NCBI RefSeq assembly: GCF_003259315.1
Contig: NZ_QLLT01000046.1
Span: 1 to 36,734 of the forward strand
From: Kitasatospora sp. SolWspMP-SS2h
GTDB taxonomy: Bacteria > Actinomycetota > Actinomycetes > Streptomycetales > Streptomycetaceae
Direction: 5' to 3'
Length of the DNA: 36,734 nucleotides
This document shows, in pieces, positions 1 through 7,683 of the stretch. A program made the position numbers and the translations under genes. Position 1 is the first letter of the stretch. Each line of letters begins with the position of its first letter. The notes under the pieces were generated by a model. That model saw nothing but the letters and a program-made list of their open reading frames with translations, was not told where the DNA came from and ran no database searches.

Positions 1-1110
1 GTGATGCTCCGGGAGTCGGTGCGTGCGCTGGCGGAGGCGAAGATCGCTCCGTTCGCGGCGGCGGTGGACGAGGAGGGGCGTTTCCCGCAGGAGGCGTTGG
101 ACGCGTTGCGGGCGGCGGAGCTGCACGCGGTGCACGTGCCGGAGGAGTTCGGTGGTGCGGGGGCGGACGCGTTGGCGACGGTGCTGGTGATCGAGGAGGT
201 GGCGCGGGTGTGCGCGTCGTCGTCGTTGATCCCGGCGGTGAACAAGCTGGGGTCGCTGCCGGTGCAGCTGTCGGGGTCGCGGGAGTTGAAGGCGAAGTAC
301 CTGGGGGCGCTGGCGCGCGGCGAGGGGATGTTCTCGTACTGCCTCTCGGAGCCGGAGGCGGGTTCGGACGCGGCGGGGATGCGGACGCGGGCGGTGCGCG
401 ACGGGGACTTCTGGGTGCTGAACGGGGTGAAGCGGTGGATCACCAACGCGGGGGTGTCGGAGTTCTACACGGTGATGGCGGTGACCGATCCGGAGAAGCG
501 TTCCAAGGGGATCTCGGCGTTCGTGGTGGAGAAGGGCGACGCGGGCGTCTCGTTCGGGGCGCCGGAGAAGAAGCTGGGGATCAAGGGCTCGCCGACGCGT
601 GAGGTGTACTTCGACGACGTGCGCATCCCGGCGGAGCGGATGATCGGCGCGGAGGGCACGGGCTTCGCCACGGCGATGCGCACGCTGGACCACACCCGGG
701 TCACCATCGCGGCGCAGGCGCTGGGCATCGCGCAGGGCGCGCTGGACTACGCCAAGGGCTACGTGAAGGAGCGGCGGCAGTTCGGCAAGCCGATCGGCGA
801 CTTCCAGGGCGTGCAGTTCATGCTGGCCGACATGGCGATGAAGCTGGAGGCGGCCCGGCAGCTCACCTACGCGGCGGCGGCCAAGTCCCAGCGCTCGGAC
901 GGCGACCTGACGTTCTTCGGGGCGGCGGCCAAGTGCTACGCGTCGGACGCGGCGATGGAGATCACGGTGGACGCGGTGCAGCTGCTGGGGGGGTACGGGT
1001 ACACCCGGGACTACCCGGTGGAGCGGATGATGCGGGACGCGAAGATCACCCAGATCTACGAGGGCACCAACCAGGTCCAGCGCATCGTCATGGCCCGCAA
1101 CCTCCCCTGA
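1..1110 (+). CDS. Acyl-CoA dehydrogenase, 5' end outside window
   Basis: FAD-dependent acyl-CoA dehydrogenase, which oxidises acyl-CoA to the trans-2-enoyl-CoA in fatty-acid or branched-chain degradation in the cytoplasm. The reading frame is open from base 1 with no RBS visible. Homologues start roughly 14 residues earlier, so the true start lies outside the window. Visible family marks are the FAD/substrate segment FSYCLSEPEAGSDAAG (about residues 111-126), WITNAG (146-151), the RRQFGKPIGDFQGVQ segment near residue 258, and the C-terminal QLLGGYGYTRDYPVERMMRD with YEGTNQVQR, whose Glu (about 354) is the usual catalytic base. Length fits the family. The first 600 bases use more G-ending codons than the rest of the window. 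The exact acyl chain used cannot be told from the sequence. It converges with the acyltransferase at 1144. Confidence 0.95.
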   Translation: MMLRESVRALAEAKIAPFAAAVDEEGRFPQEALDALRAAELHAVHVPEEFGGAGADALATVLVIEEVARVCASSSLIPAVNKLGSLPVQLSGSRELKAKYLGALARGEGMFSYCLSEPEAGSDAAGMRTRAVRDGDFWVLNGVKRWITNAGVSEFYTVMAVTDPEKRSKGISAFVVEKGDAGVSFGAPEKKLGIKGSPTREVYFDDVRIPAERMIGAEGTGFATAMRTLDHTRVTIAAQALGIAQGALDYAKGYVKERRQFGKPIGDFQGVQFMLADMAMKLEAARQLTYAAAAKSQRSDGDLTFFGAAAKCYASDAAMEITVDAVQLLGGYGYTRDYPVERMMRDAKITQIYEGTNQVQRIVMARNLP

Positions 1111-1143
1111 CCGGAGGGTTCCGCCCGGCGCGGACCGGCGGCC

Positions 1144-1623
1144 TCAGGACCGCGGGTCCGCGCCGGCCTGCTCGTGCACCCGCTGCCGCTCGCCGACCTT
1201 CCGGGCCGGGGCGCCGGCCCAGATCTCCCCGGGCCCGGTCGAGCGGGTGAGGACGGCGTTGGCGCCGACGACGGTGTCGGCCCCGACGGTCAGGGTGCCG
1301 CTCTTGCAGACGATCTTCGCGCCGGCGCAGACCACCACGCCGTCCTCCAGCACCACCCGCCGCATCGCGGAGAGCTCCTGCGGGACCCACGGGTCGGCCC
1401 GGCCGATGGTGACGCCGTTGTAGAGCGTGACGTTCGCGCCCAGCGTGGTGTACGGGTGCAGGACGGTGCCGAAGCCGCGGTGGAAGACCACCAGGCCGGG
1501 GCCGATCTCGGCGGCGGCCGGGACCTCCACCCCGTACAGGGCCAGGGCCTCCTGGACCAGGCGGCCGACCAGCCGGCTTCGGCGGCGGTAGATGAGGGAG
1601 GTCACCAGCGACATGGCGGACAT
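1144..1623 (-). CDS. Hexapeptide-repeat acyltransferase (serine acetyltransferase-like)
   Basis: A 159-aa left-handed beta-helix acyltransferase. Isoleucine-patch repeats run through the middle (GPGLVVFHRGFGTVLHP, LGANVTLYNGVTIGR, LEDGVVVCAGAKIV, VGADTVVGANAVL) and it ends with the typical cap EIWAGAPARKVG. The His in VVFHRGFG matches the catalytic histidine position of the CysE/LbetaH group, and a coenzyme-A-dependent O- or N-acetylation is expected. It lacks the long N-terminal helical domain of true CysE, so I read it as a polysaccharide or envelope-modifying enzyme rather than the cysteine-pathway enzyme. The LCP gene next to it on the same strand supports this. Two in-frame ATGs (1623 and 1614) are possible starts; neither has a strong RBS. 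Confidence 0.85.
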   Translation of the reverse strand: MSAMSLVTSLIYRRRSRLVGRLVQEALALYGVEVPAAAEIGPGLVVFHRGFGTVLHPYTTLGANVTLYNGVTIGRADPWVPQELSAMRRVVLEDGVVVCAGAKIVCKSGTLTVGADTVVGANAVLTRSTGPGEIWAGAPARKVGERQRVHEQAGADPRS

Positions 1624-1734
1624 TGTCCCGCCGGCCGACCCGGCGCGCCGCCGACGACGCGCCCCGCGGCGGCAGTTCGGATTCGCCGTGCGAATTCCGG
1701 ACGCCGCCCCGGGGCGCTCCCGCTCAGCGGGCGG

Positions 1735-3063
1735 TCACTTGGTGTCGGGGACGGGGGTGTCGTTCCTCATCGCGTCGAAGACCGCCTTGGACTTCGCCGC
1801 GTCCCACTTCACCGCGGACTCGCCGGTGGGGGTGCGGTAGTCGGCGTTGCCGATCGGGACGGTGATCGTCCTGCCGTCGCCGCCGGTGACGCCCTTCATG
1901 GCGAGGAACATCGAGCCGAGGTCGCTCAGCCCGGCGTCGTCGTCCACGATCACGGTGTCCAGCCCGGCCGAGACCAGCGGGTAGAAGGTGAACGGGTTGA
2001 GCAGGGTGGTCGGCGAGGCGGCCTGCTTGGCGAGGGCGCCGAGGAACTTCTGCTGGTTGCGCATCCGGCCGAGGTCCTGGTCGGCCATCTGGTGGCGCTG
2101 CCGGACGAAGGCCAGGGCCTGCTTCCCGTCCAGGGTCTGGGTGCCAGCCTGGAGGTCGAGGCCGGAGTCCTTGTCCTTGACCGGCCGGTCGATGGTCATC
2201 TCCACGCCGCCGACGGCGTCCACCAGGCCGACGAACCCGGCGAAGCCGATCTCCGCGTAGTGGTCGATCCGCAGGTCCATGCTGGTCTCGACGGTCTGCA
2301 CCAGCAGCCGCCCGCCGCCCGCCGCGAAGGCCGCGTTGATCTTGCGGGTGGCGGCCGGGACGGTCTTGCCGCTGCCGGAGGTGTCCTGGTGGGCCGGGAT
2401 CTGCACCCAGGAGTCGCGCGGGATCGACATCAGGGTGTTCCCGTTGTCCCCGATGTGCAGGATCATCATCGAGTCGCTGCGCTTGCCCTCGGCGGAGCCG
2501 GTGTGCAGGTCCTGCTCGTCGGCGTCGGTCAGGCCGGCCCGGCTGTCCGAGCCGACGATCAGCCAGTTGGTGCCCTTGCCGGCCGCCGGCCGGCCCGGGT
2601 AGTCGGCCAGCACGTTCTCGTGGTGCAGCTTGCCGTCCGCCCAGAAGTAGGTGCCGATCATGGTGACCAGCAGGGCGAGGACCAGGCCCAGCACCGAGTA
2701 GCCGACCACCCGCTTGCGCGAGCGGCGCGGCCGGGCCCCGGGCGCGGCCCCGCCGGGCCGGTCCGTGCCGGGGCCGGGCGGCTGCTGCCCGTACGGGGGC
2801 CGGTCACCGCCGTACGGCGGCTGCCCGCCGTGGGCCTGCTGCCCGCCGTACGGCTGCCGCCCCTCGTCGGGGTACCGGCCCGGGCCCGGCGGGCGGCCGG
2901 TGCTCGGACGGTCCTGCTGGGCGGGGCGGGAGAGCGGGACGCCCGCGCCGCGCGGATTCAGCTCCGGCGGCAGCGGCGGCTCGCCCGCCGGTCCGCTCCG
3001 GCCCCGCGCCGCGTCGCCCTGCCCGTGTGCGCCGCCCCCCGGGCGCTCCTGCCACGTGTTCAT
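1735..3063 (-). CDS. LCP (LytR-CpsA-Psr) family glycopolymer ligase
   Basis: A 442-aa type II membrane protein. Residues 1-115 are a Pro/Gly/Gln-rich cytoplasmic tail with degenerate PPYGG-type repeats, 119-141 are one membrane anchor, and the rest is extracytoplasmic. LCP signatures are GSDSRAG (171-177), SDSMMILHI (196-204), SIPRDSWVQIP (213-223), KINAAF (241-246) and RIDHYAEIGF (265-274). The paired Arg and Asp residues are those that hold the polyprenyl pyrophosphate and metal in characterised LCP proteins. The family moves lipid-linked anionic glycopolymers onto peptidoglycan. Unlike the two other LCP proteins in this window, it has no C-terminal LytR_C domain and ends soon after the catalytic domain. 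It reads in the same direction as the acyltransferase at 1144, 111 bp away, so co-transcription is possible. Confidence 0.93.
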   Translation of the reverse strand: MNTWQERPGGGAHGQGDAARGRSGPAGEPPLPPELNPRGAGVPLSRPAQQDRPSTGRPPGPGRYPDEGRQPYGGQQAHGGQPPYGGDRPPYGQQPPGPGTDRPGGAAPGARPRRSRKRVVGYSVLGLVLALLVTMIGTYFWADGKLHHENVLADYPGRPAAGKGTNWLIVGSDSRAGLTDADEQDLHTGSAEGKRSDSMMILHIGDNGNTLMSIPRDSWVQIPAHQDTSGSGKTVPAATRKINAAFAAGGGRLLVQTVETSMDLRIDHYAEIGFAGFVGLVDAVGGVEMTIDRPVKDKDSGLDLQAGTQTLDGKQALAFVRQRHQMADQDLGRMRNQQKFLGALAKQAASPTTLLNPFTFYPLVSAGLDTVIVDDDAGLSDLGSMFLAMKGVTGGDGRTITVPIGNADYRTPTGESAVKWDAAKSKAVFDAMRNDTPVPDTK

Positions 3064-3185
3064 GGGGGAAGGATGCCCGAACCGGGGGCCGCGCAGTGGT
3101 CGAGGAGCCCCCGCGGGCCCCGTTGTGGCCGTTTTGATGCAGGGCGCGGACCGTTCCGGGCCGTGTTCACCAGGCGGGCACGGCC

Positions 3186-3215
3186 TTGACCCGCCGAAAC
3201 CGGGCGTGTTTGCAT
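3186..3215 (+). promoter_or_regulatory. Candidate promoter for leader peptide and ssuE
   Basis: TTGACC at 3186-3191, an 18-bp spacer, then TTGCAT at 3210-3215. The last base of the -10-like element is 7 nt before the A of the leader ATG at 3222, which would give a leaderless transcript. The -35 is good and the -10 is weak, so this is inference from spacing and context. Confidence 0.45.
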
Positions 3216-3221
3216 GACGGC

Positions 3222-3299
3222 ATGGAGCAGCTTCAGGTCCTCACCCGTCGGCGGCACGTCGACCACGGTCGGGTGTCCTGCTCGCTGTGTCGCGGCTGA
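3222..3299 (+). CDS. Cysteine-containing leader peptide upstream of ssuE (25 aa)
   Basis: A 25-codon ORF starting ATG GAG CAG and ending TGT CGC GGC TGA. Its product contains TRRRHVDHGRVSCSLCRG. The RRRHVD core followed by a Cys-x-x-Cys close to the stop is the pattern of short leader peptides that I recall lying in front of sulfur-assimilation genes in many actinomycetes. Cys20 and Cys23 of 25 are the likely sensing codons. No RBS precedes it, and a promoter is placed so that the ATG would be the first base of the mRNA. Between it and the FMN reductase at 3407 lies a C-rich, G-poor tract (about 3308-3364) and an 8-bp hairpin. The likely role is cysteine-responsive attenuation of ssuE, which is inference. 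Confidence 0.72.
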   Translation: MEQLQVLTRRRHVDHGRVSCSLCRG

Positions 3300-3307
3300 C
3301 GCTCCCG

Positions 3308-3387
3308 CCGCGCGCACTCACCCCAGGCGACCCGCGCCCCCGCCGCCCCTCCTCCCCCCTTCTCCGGCCGCGCCCCGCCCGCGGCCG
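3308..3387 (+). promoter_or_regulatory. C-rich tract plus hairpin between leader ORF and ssuE
   Basis: Bases about 3308-3364 are unusually C-rich and poor in G, like a Rho utilisation tract. They are followed by a perfect 8-bp inverted repeat, CGGCCGCG at 3365-3372 and CGCGGCCG at 3380-3387, with a 7-nt loop, ending 8 nt before the GAGG of the ssuE RBS. There is no U-run. The arrangement (Cys leader ORF, C-rich tract, hairpin, gene) suits premature termination that depends on leader translation. Confidence 0.45.
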
Positions 3388-3406
3388 TACGCCCCGAGGT
3401 GACTCC

Positions 3407-3961
3407 ATGGCCGTGATCCTGTCCGTCTCCGGCTCCCCGTCCGCGACCTCCCGCACCACCCGGCTGCTGCGCCACGTCGACCGCCGGCTCACCTCGCACG
3501 GCCACCGGGTGCGCGCCCTGGACGTCCGCGCGCTGCCCGCCGCCGCGCTGCTCGCCGCGGACACCTCGGACCCGGCGATAGCCCGGGCCGTCGAGCTGTT
3601 CGAGCAGGCCGACGGCGTGGTGGTCGGCACCCCGGTCTACAAGGCCGCCTACTCGGGCCTGCTGAAGGCCCTGCTCGACCTGCTGCCGCAGTACGCGCTG
3701 CGCGGCAAGACGGTGCTGCCGCTGGCTACCGGCGGCTCCACCGCGCACGTGCTGGCGGTGGACTACGCGCTGCGGCCGGTGCTGAACTCGATGGGCGCCG
3801 GGCACATCACCCAGGGCTGGTTCGTGCTGGACCGGCACATCGGGGTGCGCGAGGACGGCGGCACCGAGCTGGAGCGCGAGACCGAGACGCTGCTGACCCC
3901 GGTGGTGGACGCCTTCTCCGCCGCGCTCGCCCCCCGGGTGGAGTTCGCCGCCGCCGGCTGA
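3407..3961 (+). CDS. ssuE: NADPH-dependent FMN reductase, SsuE family
   Basis: A 184-aa flavodoxin-fold NAD(P)H:FMN oxidoreductase. Such enzymes supply reduced FMN to a monooxygenase that takes sulfite from alkanesulfonates. Marks are the N-terminal phosphate-binding loop SGSPSATSRT, GTPVYKAAYSGLLK (flavin contact) and the family segment LATGGSTAHVLAVDYALRP. The start is the ATG at 3407, preceded by GAGGTGAC. The frame is open further upstream, but that part overlaps the leader region and is Pro/Arg-rich low-complexity sequence. No monooxygenase (SsuD) or SsuABC transporter lies beside it here, so its partner must be elsewhere. The short leader ORF at 3222 points to control by sulfur or cysteine status. 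Confidence 0.88.
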   Translation: MAVILSVSGSPSATSRTTRLLRHVDRRLTSHGHRVRALDVRALPAAALLAADTSDPAIARAVELFEQADGVVVGTPVYKAAYSGLLKALLDLLPQYALRGKTVLPLATGGSTAHVLAVDYALRPVLNSMGAGHITQGWFVLDRHIGVREDGGTELERETETLLTPVVDAFSAALAPRVEFAAAG

Positions 3962-4110
3962 CCCCCCCCCGTCAACGCGCCGCCCCCGCCCGGGGCCCGG
4001 ACCCTCAGACCGCACCGCGGCACCCCCTAGGGGAGAGGGCCCGGGCCCCGGACGCTTTCCCGGGACGGGGCTCAGCCCGGTGGAGGACGACCGGCCCCGC
4101 CCCCGGCTCC

Positions 4111-4116
4111 TAGCGT
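4111..4116 (+). promoter_or_regulatory. Candidate -10 element for the ABC exporter operon
   Basis: TAGCGT fits the streptomycete -10 pattern TAnnnT. No convincing -35 is seen at 16-19 bp upstream. It would give a 5' leader of about 130 nt. Otherwise the 291-bp gap 3962-4252 holds only GC-rich short repeats and no gene I can support. Confidence 0.3.
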
Positions 4117-4252
4117 GGACCCACCCCCCAGCCCCACCTCCGGAGGTAGGGCTGGCCCCACCCCGAAGACGGATGCCTGCTGGATTCCGCGACCGGTGCG
4201 GCGACCGGAAGGCTGGGGGACGACGGGTGGACCCCAGAACGAGGAGCATTCA

Positions 4253-5038
4253 GTGACCACGGCAGCGAACGCCGCTCAACTCTCACACCTGCCGGAGCAG
4301 GCCGCCACGGCCGCCCGGGCCCGGCAGGTCACCAAGGCGTACGGCGCGGGGGAGACCCGGGTGACGGCGCTGGACGCGGTCGACGTGGACATCCAGCGCG
4401 GTCGCTTCACCGCGATCATGGGCCCCTCGGGGTCCGGCAAGTCCACGCTGATGCACTGCCTGGCCGGGCTGGACGCCGTCTCCGAGGGGCGGATCTGGAT
4501 CGGCGACACCGAGATCACCGGGCTGAAGGACAGGCAGCTGACCAAGCTCCGCCGGGACAAGATCGGCTTCGTCTTCCAGGCGTTCAACCTGCTCCCCACG
4601 CTGAACGCGGTGGAGAACATCACGCTGCCGATGGACATCGCGGGACGCAAGCCCGACCGGGCCTGGCTGGAGCAGGTGATCGACACCGTCGGCCTGTCCG
4701 GCCGGCTCAAGCACCGCCCCGGCCAGCTCTCCGGCGGCCAGCAGCAGCGCGTCGCGGTGGCCCGCGCGCTGGCCGCCCGCCCCGAGATCATCTTCGGCGA
4801 CGAGCCCACGGGCAACCTGGACTCCCGCTCCGGCGCCGAGGTGCTCGGCTTCCTGCGCCGCTCGGTCGACGAACTCGGCCAGACCATCGTGATGGTGACG
4901 CACGACCCGGTCGCCGCCGGCCACGCGGACCGGGTGCTGTTCCTCGCCGACGGCCGGATCGTCGACGAGATGCACAACCCCACCGCCGACACCGTCCTGA
5001 CCCGCATGCGCCGTTTCGACGGCAAGCGGACCAGCTGA
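4253..5038 (+). CDS. ABC transporter ATP-binding protein, MacB/LolD type
   Basis: A 261-aa ATPase that would drive the FtsX-type permease encoded 16 bp downstream. All nucleotide-binding motifs are intact: Walker A GPSGSGKST (57-65), Q-loop in FVFQAFNLLP (Gln109), signature LSGGQQQRVAVARAL (159-173), Walker B IIFGDEPTGNLD (179-190) and H-loop MVTHDP (His217). The FNLLPTLNAVENI segment is typical of the MacB/LolD subfamily that works with FtsX-fold permeases. The start is GTG at 4253, chosen because GAGGAGC precedes it by about 7 nt and because upstream in-frame sequence is unlike the family. The operon is ABC-permease only; no periplasmic partner or two-component system is adjacent. The substrate is unknown; related actinomycete pairs handle peptides, antibiotics or envelope lipids. 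Confidence 0.93.
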   Translation: MTTAANAAQLSHLPEQAATAARARQVTKAYGAGETRVTALDAVDVDIQRGRFTAIMGPSGSGKSTLMHCLAGLDAVSEGRIWIGDTEITGLKDRQLTKLRRDKIGFVFQAFNLLPTLNAVENITLPMDIAGRKPDRAWLEQVIDTVGLSGRLKHRPGQLSGGQQQRVAVARALAARPEIIFGDEPTGNLDSRSGAEVLGFLRRSVDELGQTIVMVTHDPVAAGHADRVLFLADGRIVDEMHNPTADTVLTRMRRFDGKRTS

Positions 5039-5054
5039 GCCGGGGCCGGACGAC

Positions 5055-7613
5055 ATGCTGCTCAAGACCTCGCTGCGGAGCTTCTTCGCCCACAAGTGGC
5101 GCCTGGTGCTCTCCCTGCTCGCCGTGGTGCTCTCGGTCGCCTTCGTGGCCGGCACCCTGGTCTTCTACCACACCGCCACCGGCACCTTCGACCGGCTGTT
5201 CGCCTCCACCGCCTCCGACCTCTCGGTCTCCCGGGCGGAGGACAAGATGGCCGAGCGCGGCGGCCCCGCCGCGATCCCCACCGTCCCGGTCGAGACCCGG
5301 GCGAAGATCGCCGCCGAGCCCGGCGTCAAGGCCGCCCTCGGCCAGGTCATGACCTCCACCGCCACCCTGGTCGACCCGGCCACCCACAAGGTCGTCGGCC
5401 CGACCACTGGCGCCCCCACCCTCACCGGCAACTGGACGGACACCCCGCGCAACTCGGTCGACGTCACCTCGGGCCACGTCCCGCAGGGCCCCGACCAGCT
5501 CGTGCTGGACGCCGACACCGCCCGGAAGTCCGGCCTCGGCCTCGGCTCCCGGCTGCGGATCGTCTCCGACCGCGGCGACCACGACTTCACCGTCTCCGGC
5601 ATCGCCACCTTCCGCACCACCAACCCCGGCGCCGCCCTCGCCTTCCTGGACACGCCCACCGCCCAGCAGGTCCTGCTCGGCACCGAGGCGTACACCTCCG
5701 TCGAGGTGTTCGGCGACGGCAGCCGCAGCGACGACCAGCTGAAGGCCGCCGCGCTGGCCGACCTCGGCAGCGGCTTCCAGGCCAGGACCGCCGCCGAGCA
5801 GCGGGCGGAGAACGCGGCGGACGTCGGCTCCTTCCTCGACTTCATGAAGTACGCGATGCTCGGCTTCGCCGTCCTGGCGGCCGGCGTCGGCGGCTTCCTG
5901 ATCGTCAACACCTTCTCCATGCTGGTCACCCAGCGGACCAGGGAGATCGGCCTGCTGCGCGCCATCGGCGGCAGCCGCTCCCAGGTCAACCGCTCGGTGC
6001 TGACCGAGGGCCTGATCCTCGGCGTGCTCGGCTCCACCCTCGGCATCGGCGCCGGCCTCGGCCTGGCGCTCGGCCTGATCCGGCTGATGAAGGCCGCCGG
6101 GATGAACCTGGACGCCGGCGCGCTGGAGGTCACCTGGACGGTGCCCGCCGCGTCCTACGCGGTCGGCGTGCTGGTGACGCTGTTCGCGGCGTTCGTCCCG
6201 GCCCGCCGCGCCTCCCGGATCACCCCGATGGCCGCGCTGCTCGACCACGCCGCCCCGGCCGAGCCCCGGGCCGCCCGGGTCCGGACCGCGGTCGGCGCCC
6301 TGGTCACGCTGCTCGGCGCCGCCGCCCTGGTGGCCGCCGCCTCCGCCACCGGCGCCACCGGCGGGCTGCTGATCGGCCTCGGCGTGCTCGCCACCCTGAT
6401 CGGCGCCGTGGTGCTCGGCCCGCTGCTGGTCTCCGGCCTGCTCCGGCTGCTCGGCGGCGCGCTGCCCGCCCTGTTCGGCCCGGCCGGCCGCCTCGCCCAG
6501 CGGAACGTGATGCGCAACCCGCGGCGCACCGGCTCCACCGCCGCCGCCCTGATGATCGGCCTGGCCGTGGTGATCGGCGCCTCCGTGGTCACCTCCTCCA
6601 TGGTCAGTTCGGCCACCGCCCAGATCGACAGGTCCGTCGGCGCCGACTACATCGTGGACGGCGGCCGCTCCGGCCTCACCCCGGCCATGGTCGACGCGGT
6701 CGGCCGCACCGCGGGCATCGACCACGTCACCCGGCAGAAGGCCGTCCCGGCGGACCTCACCACCCCCGACGGCACCCGCACCGAGACGGTCCTGATCGCC
6801 GCCGACCCGAGCTTCACCCGGGACTTCCGGATGCCGCTCGCGGCCGGCAGCGCCGAGGGCGTCTTCACCGGCGGCCTCTCGGTCGACCAGGAGTTCGCCG
6901 ACGCGCACCACCTGAGCCCGGGCGACACGATCACCGTCGACTACGGCGAGGGCCGCACCCAGGCCCTCCCGGTCGCCGCCGTCCTGAAGACCGGCAACCA
7001 GCTCTTCGACGGGAACTTCTTCACCGGCATCCCCACCGTCTCCGCCGCGCTGGACGGCCGGCTGCCCGCGGACTCCGCGGTGTTCGCCGGGGCCGCGGCC
7101 GGGGCCGACAAGGGCGCGGTGCTGGCCGGCCTGCAGAAGTCGCTGGAGTCCTACCCGCAGCTGACGGTCAAGGACCAGGCCGGCTACAAGGACATGATCA
7201 GGTCCCAGGTCGACCAACTGCTGTACATGGTCTACGGCCTGCTCGGCCTGACGATTGTGGTCGCCGTGCTCGGCGTGGTCAACACCCTGGCCCTGTCGGT
7301 GATCGAGCGCACCCGGGAGATCGGCCTGCTGCGCGCCATCGGGCTCTCCCGCCGCCAGCTGCGCCGGGTGGTCCGGCTCGAATCCGTGGTCATCGCCCTG
7401 TTCGGCGCCGTCCTCGGCACCGCGCTCGGCCTCTCCTGGGGCGTCACCGCCCGCTCCGTCCTGGCCGACCAGGGCCTGACCACCCTGACGGTCCCGGTCG
7501 GCACCGTGGCCTTCGTCCTGGTCGGCTCGGTGGTCATCGGCCTGGTCGCCGCCCTCGTCCCGGCCTTCCGCGCCGCCCGGATGAACGTGCTGGCCGCCAT
7601 CGCCTCGGACTGA
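5055..7613 (+). CDS. ABC transporter permease, duplicated FtsX/MacB type
   Basis: An 852-aa membrane protein with two FtsX-like halves. A first membrane segment (about residues 15-38) is followed by a large extracytoplasmic MacB_PCD-like domain, then FtsX core 1 (about 265-385, with the conserved QRTREIGLLRAIGGSRSQV). A central membrane pair (about 415-470) leads to a second extracytoplasmic domain and FtsX core 2 (about 715-850, with ERTREIGLLRAIGLSRRQL). The near-repeat of TREIGLLRAIG shows internal duplication, as is usual for long actinomycete permeases of this class. It begins 16 bp after the ATPase and would complete a mechanotransmission-type exporter with it. A strong terminator follows at 7626. 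Confidence 0.93.
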   Translation: MLLKTSLRSFFAHKWRLVLSLLAVVLSVAFVAGTLVFYHTATGTFDRLFASTASDLSVSRAEDKMAERGGPAAIPTVPVETRAKIAAEPGVKAALGQVMTSTATLVDPATHKVVGPTTGAPTLTGNWTDTPRNSVDVTSGHVPQGPDQLVLDADTARKSGLGLGSRLRIVSDRGDHDFTVSGIATFRTTNPGAALAFLDTPTAQQVLLGTEAYTSVEVFGDGSRSDDQLKAAALADLGSGFQARTAAEQRAENAADVGSFLDFMKYAMLGFAVLAAGVGGFLIVNTFSMLVTQRTREIGLLRAIGGSRSQVNRSVLTEGLILGVLGSTLGIGAGLGLALGLIRLMKAAGMNLDAGALEVTWTVPAASYAVGVLVTLFAAFVPARRASRITPMAALLDHAAPAEPRAARVRTAVGALVTLLGAAALVAAASATGATGGLLIGLGVLATLIGAVVLGPLLVSGLLRLLGGALPALFGPAGRLAQRNVMRNPRRTGSTAAALMIGLAVVIGASVVTSSMVSSATAQIDRSVGADYIVDGGRSGLTPAMVDAVGRTAGIDHVTRQKAVPADLTTPDGTRTETVLIAADPSFTRDFRMPLAAGSAEGVFTGGLSVDQEFADAHHLSPGDTITVDYGEGRTQALPVAAVLKTGNQLFDGNFFTGIPTVSAALDGRLPADSAVFAGAAAGADKGAVLAGLQKSLESYPQLTVKDQAGYKDMIRSQVDQLLYMVYGLLGLTIVVAVLGVVNTLALSVIERTREIGLLRAIGLSRRQLRRVVRLESVVIALFGAVLGTALGLSWGVTARSVLADQGLTTLTVPVGTVAFVLVGSVVIGLVAALVPAFRAARMNVLAAIASD

Positions 7614-7625
7614 CCCCGGCACACC

Positions 7626-7665
7626 GCCGCCGCCCGCCCCCGGCTCCCCGGGGGCGGGCGGCGGC
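7626..7665. terminator. Perfect 18-bp inverted repeat, bidirectional terminator
   Basis: The arms at 7626-7643 and 7648-7665 are exact reverse complements separated by CTCC. The repeat lies between the converging permease (ends 7613) and LCP gene (ends 7684). There is no U-run, as is common in streptomycetes. Confidence 0.85.
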
Positions 7666-7683
7666 GCGCTCCGGCCGGTCGGC

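Noticed and set aside
4173..4256. A 27-codon upstream ORF whose TGA overlaps the GTG start of the ABC ATPase
   Set aside because: It has no RBS and its codons show low G/C at third positions, unlike real genes here. The overlap may be chance.
4788..7622. A 944-aa minus-strand open frame across the ABC permease, and similar long antisense frames at 19141-22845, 23007-24638 and 25590-26846
   Set aside because: These are by-products of the very high GC content. They give Gly/Arg/Asp/Gln-rich low-complexity products with no domain, exactly opposite well-recognised genes.
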